DNA of 6,127 nucleotides from a bacterium (lineage in GTDB: Bacteria; Chloroflexota; Dormibacteria; UBA8260; Bog-877): positions 1 to 6,127 of the forward strand of contig JAKAWF010000218.1 of the NCBI GenBank assembly GCA_021817025.1. The letters run 5' to 3'. The translations under genes and the position numbers were made by a program. How positions within the stretch are numbered: the first letter of the stretch is position 1; each line of letters starts with the position of its first letter. The notes beneath the pieces were generated by a model that worked only from the letters and a program-made list of their open reading frames with translations, was not told the origin of the DNA and ran no database searches. This document shows positions 5,664-6,127 of this stretch, piece after piece.

Positions 5664-5721
5664 CTTGAAAACCGCTGAGGCGGCAACGCTTCCGGGGGTT
5701 CGAATCCCTCTCCCTCCGCCA
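5664..5721 (+). other. attR: 3' portion of a tRNA-Ser(UGA) gene
   Basis: The sequence begins with the anticodon loop CTTGAAA (5664-5670, anticodon TGA 5666-5668). It continues with the 3' anticodon stem ACCGC (5671-5675), a serine-type long variable arm AGGCG-GCAA-CGCTT (5678-5691), a T arm GGGGG-TTCGAAT-CCCTC (5694-5710), the acceptor 3' strand TCCCTCC (5711-5717), G73 and an encoded CCA (5719-5721). The required 5' stem GCGGT is absent: GAGAG precedes the loop, and no D arm or acceptor 5' strand is found. It is therefore not a functional tRNA but the duplicated 3' end left by integration, with crossover at the anticodon loop, a known sublocation for tyrosine integrases. The intact tRNA should lie to the left, outside the window. 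Confidence 0.85.
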
Positions 5722-5748
5722 ACTCTGATCTCGATTAGAGCCCTGACG

Positions 5749-5906
5749 CCGAGGCTGCCGCTACGCACCAGCCGAGCCGGGACCGTGAACAGCCAACGCC
5801 GCAGCACGGCGGTGGTGTGCACCTGCCCCCCTTTGGCGAGATGTTCGGCAGTGAGGCCTTCGTCGGCAGCGGCCTCAGCTTCCCGGAGCGCCTCTATGGG
5901 CAGCGC
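5749..5906 (-). pseudogene. Possible transposase C-terminal remnant
   Basis: On the minus strand an open stretch after a TGA (5909-5907) reads ALPIEALREAEAAADEG, then LTAEHLAKGGQVHTTAVLRRW, then LFTVPARLVRSG. The ending 'LRRWLFTVPARLVRSG' recalls the C-terminal region of DDE transposases such as the IS1380 group, from memory only. There is no start codon, and similarity fades toward the att site. If real, it is a decayed fragment in the flanking DNA, not part of the element. Random open frame is the alternative. Confidence 0.3.
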
Positions 5907-5950
5907 TCAGCCCAGACGCCCAAAACCTGTGTTCTGGGGGCTGAAGCAGC

Positions 5951-6127
5951 GTGAGTGACGAGGTCACGACGTAGGCACGGATCGCGGACCCAGGGATCTT
6001 CCCGCTGCTCTGGGCTTTGGGGGAGGAGTGGTCCACCGCCGTGCGTGAGGTTTACCGGCGGGTGGTGATCCGGGGCGAGCCGTGGTTCACCCAGGGCAAG
6101 GGCGGAGTCAGGAGCGAGCTGATCGTC
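5951..6127 (+). pseudogene. Partial, possibly broken ORF running off the window end
   Basis: GTG 5951 encodes VSDEVTT, then meets an in-frame TAG (5972-5974). The same frame then stays open to the window end as ARIADPGIFPLLWALGEEW, STAVREVYRRVVIRGEPW and FTQGKGGVRSELIV. The latter looks like real protein (amphipathic helix, then a GKGGV turn) and distantly resembles small terminase subunits of the P27 type, which I cannot confirm. Either the gene carries a nonsense mutation or the true start lies elsewhere. No clear ribosome binding site is present. The intervening sequence 5907-5950 shows nothing. Confidence 0.3.

Noticed and set aside
5534..5722. Minus-strand 62-aa frame beginning MAEGEGFEPPEA
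   Set aside because: It is the antisense of the tRNA-Ser 3' end; GEGFEPP-type starts are a well-known artefact of mis-annotated tRNA genes.
1..6127. CRISPR array, rRNA or riboswitch
   Set aside because: No regularly spaced direct repeats of CRISPR size, no rRNA segments and no recognisable riboswitch core were seen.

Overview
The window is GC-rich DNA with actinobacterial-style gene organisation (GTG starts, 4-nt stop/start overlaps, high G+C at third codon positions). It reads as the right-hand part of an integrative, plasmid-like element resembling actinomycete integrative elements (AICEs, the pSAM2 type), inserted in a tRNA-Ser gene. The genus cannot be told from sequence alone; another high-GC phylum such as Chloroflexota is possible.

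Layout: (1) 72-965 carries a GntR/UTRA repressor gene with an operator-like site in front and a hairpin behind. (2) At 1026-1064 a near-consensus promoter (TTGACG-N16-TATAAT) overlaps a second copy of the same operator-like site. It faces a tightly packed operon: an unrecognised 159-aa ORF, a Rep_trans-type replication initiator, a small excisionase-like HTH protein and a tyrosine integrase (1101-4226). A strong hairpin at 1511-1542, just before rep, is a candidate nick site. (3) The rep gene is broken. About 217 bp (2215-2431) with inverted and direct terminal repeats, and no transposase gene, sits between two GGGT copies; removing it restores one continuous 365-codon reading frame. (4) Between int and the attachment site is a cargo pair (4419-5356): a stand-alone RelA/SpoT-fold nucleotide pyrophosphokinase and an 86-aa partner overlapping it by 4 nt, closed by a hairpin. 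It has the layout of a toxSAS-like toxin-antitoxin module. (5) At 5664-5721 lies the 3' part of a tRNA-Ser(UGA) gene, starting exactly at the anticodon loop with no matching 5' half: the attR left by integration. (6) Beyond it, flanking DNA holds only weak gene remnants.

Inferred working: the GntR repressor silences its own gene and the rep-xis-int operon, keeping the element integrated. On derepression, Int and Xis would excise the circle and Rep would nick and replicate it. The split rep suggests this copy may be defective for replication, while the RelA/SpoT pair may stabilise it. No FtsK/TraB-type transfer gene is visible; the left end and the intact tRNA-Ser should lie before position 1. 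Positions 1-71 hold no gene I can support.
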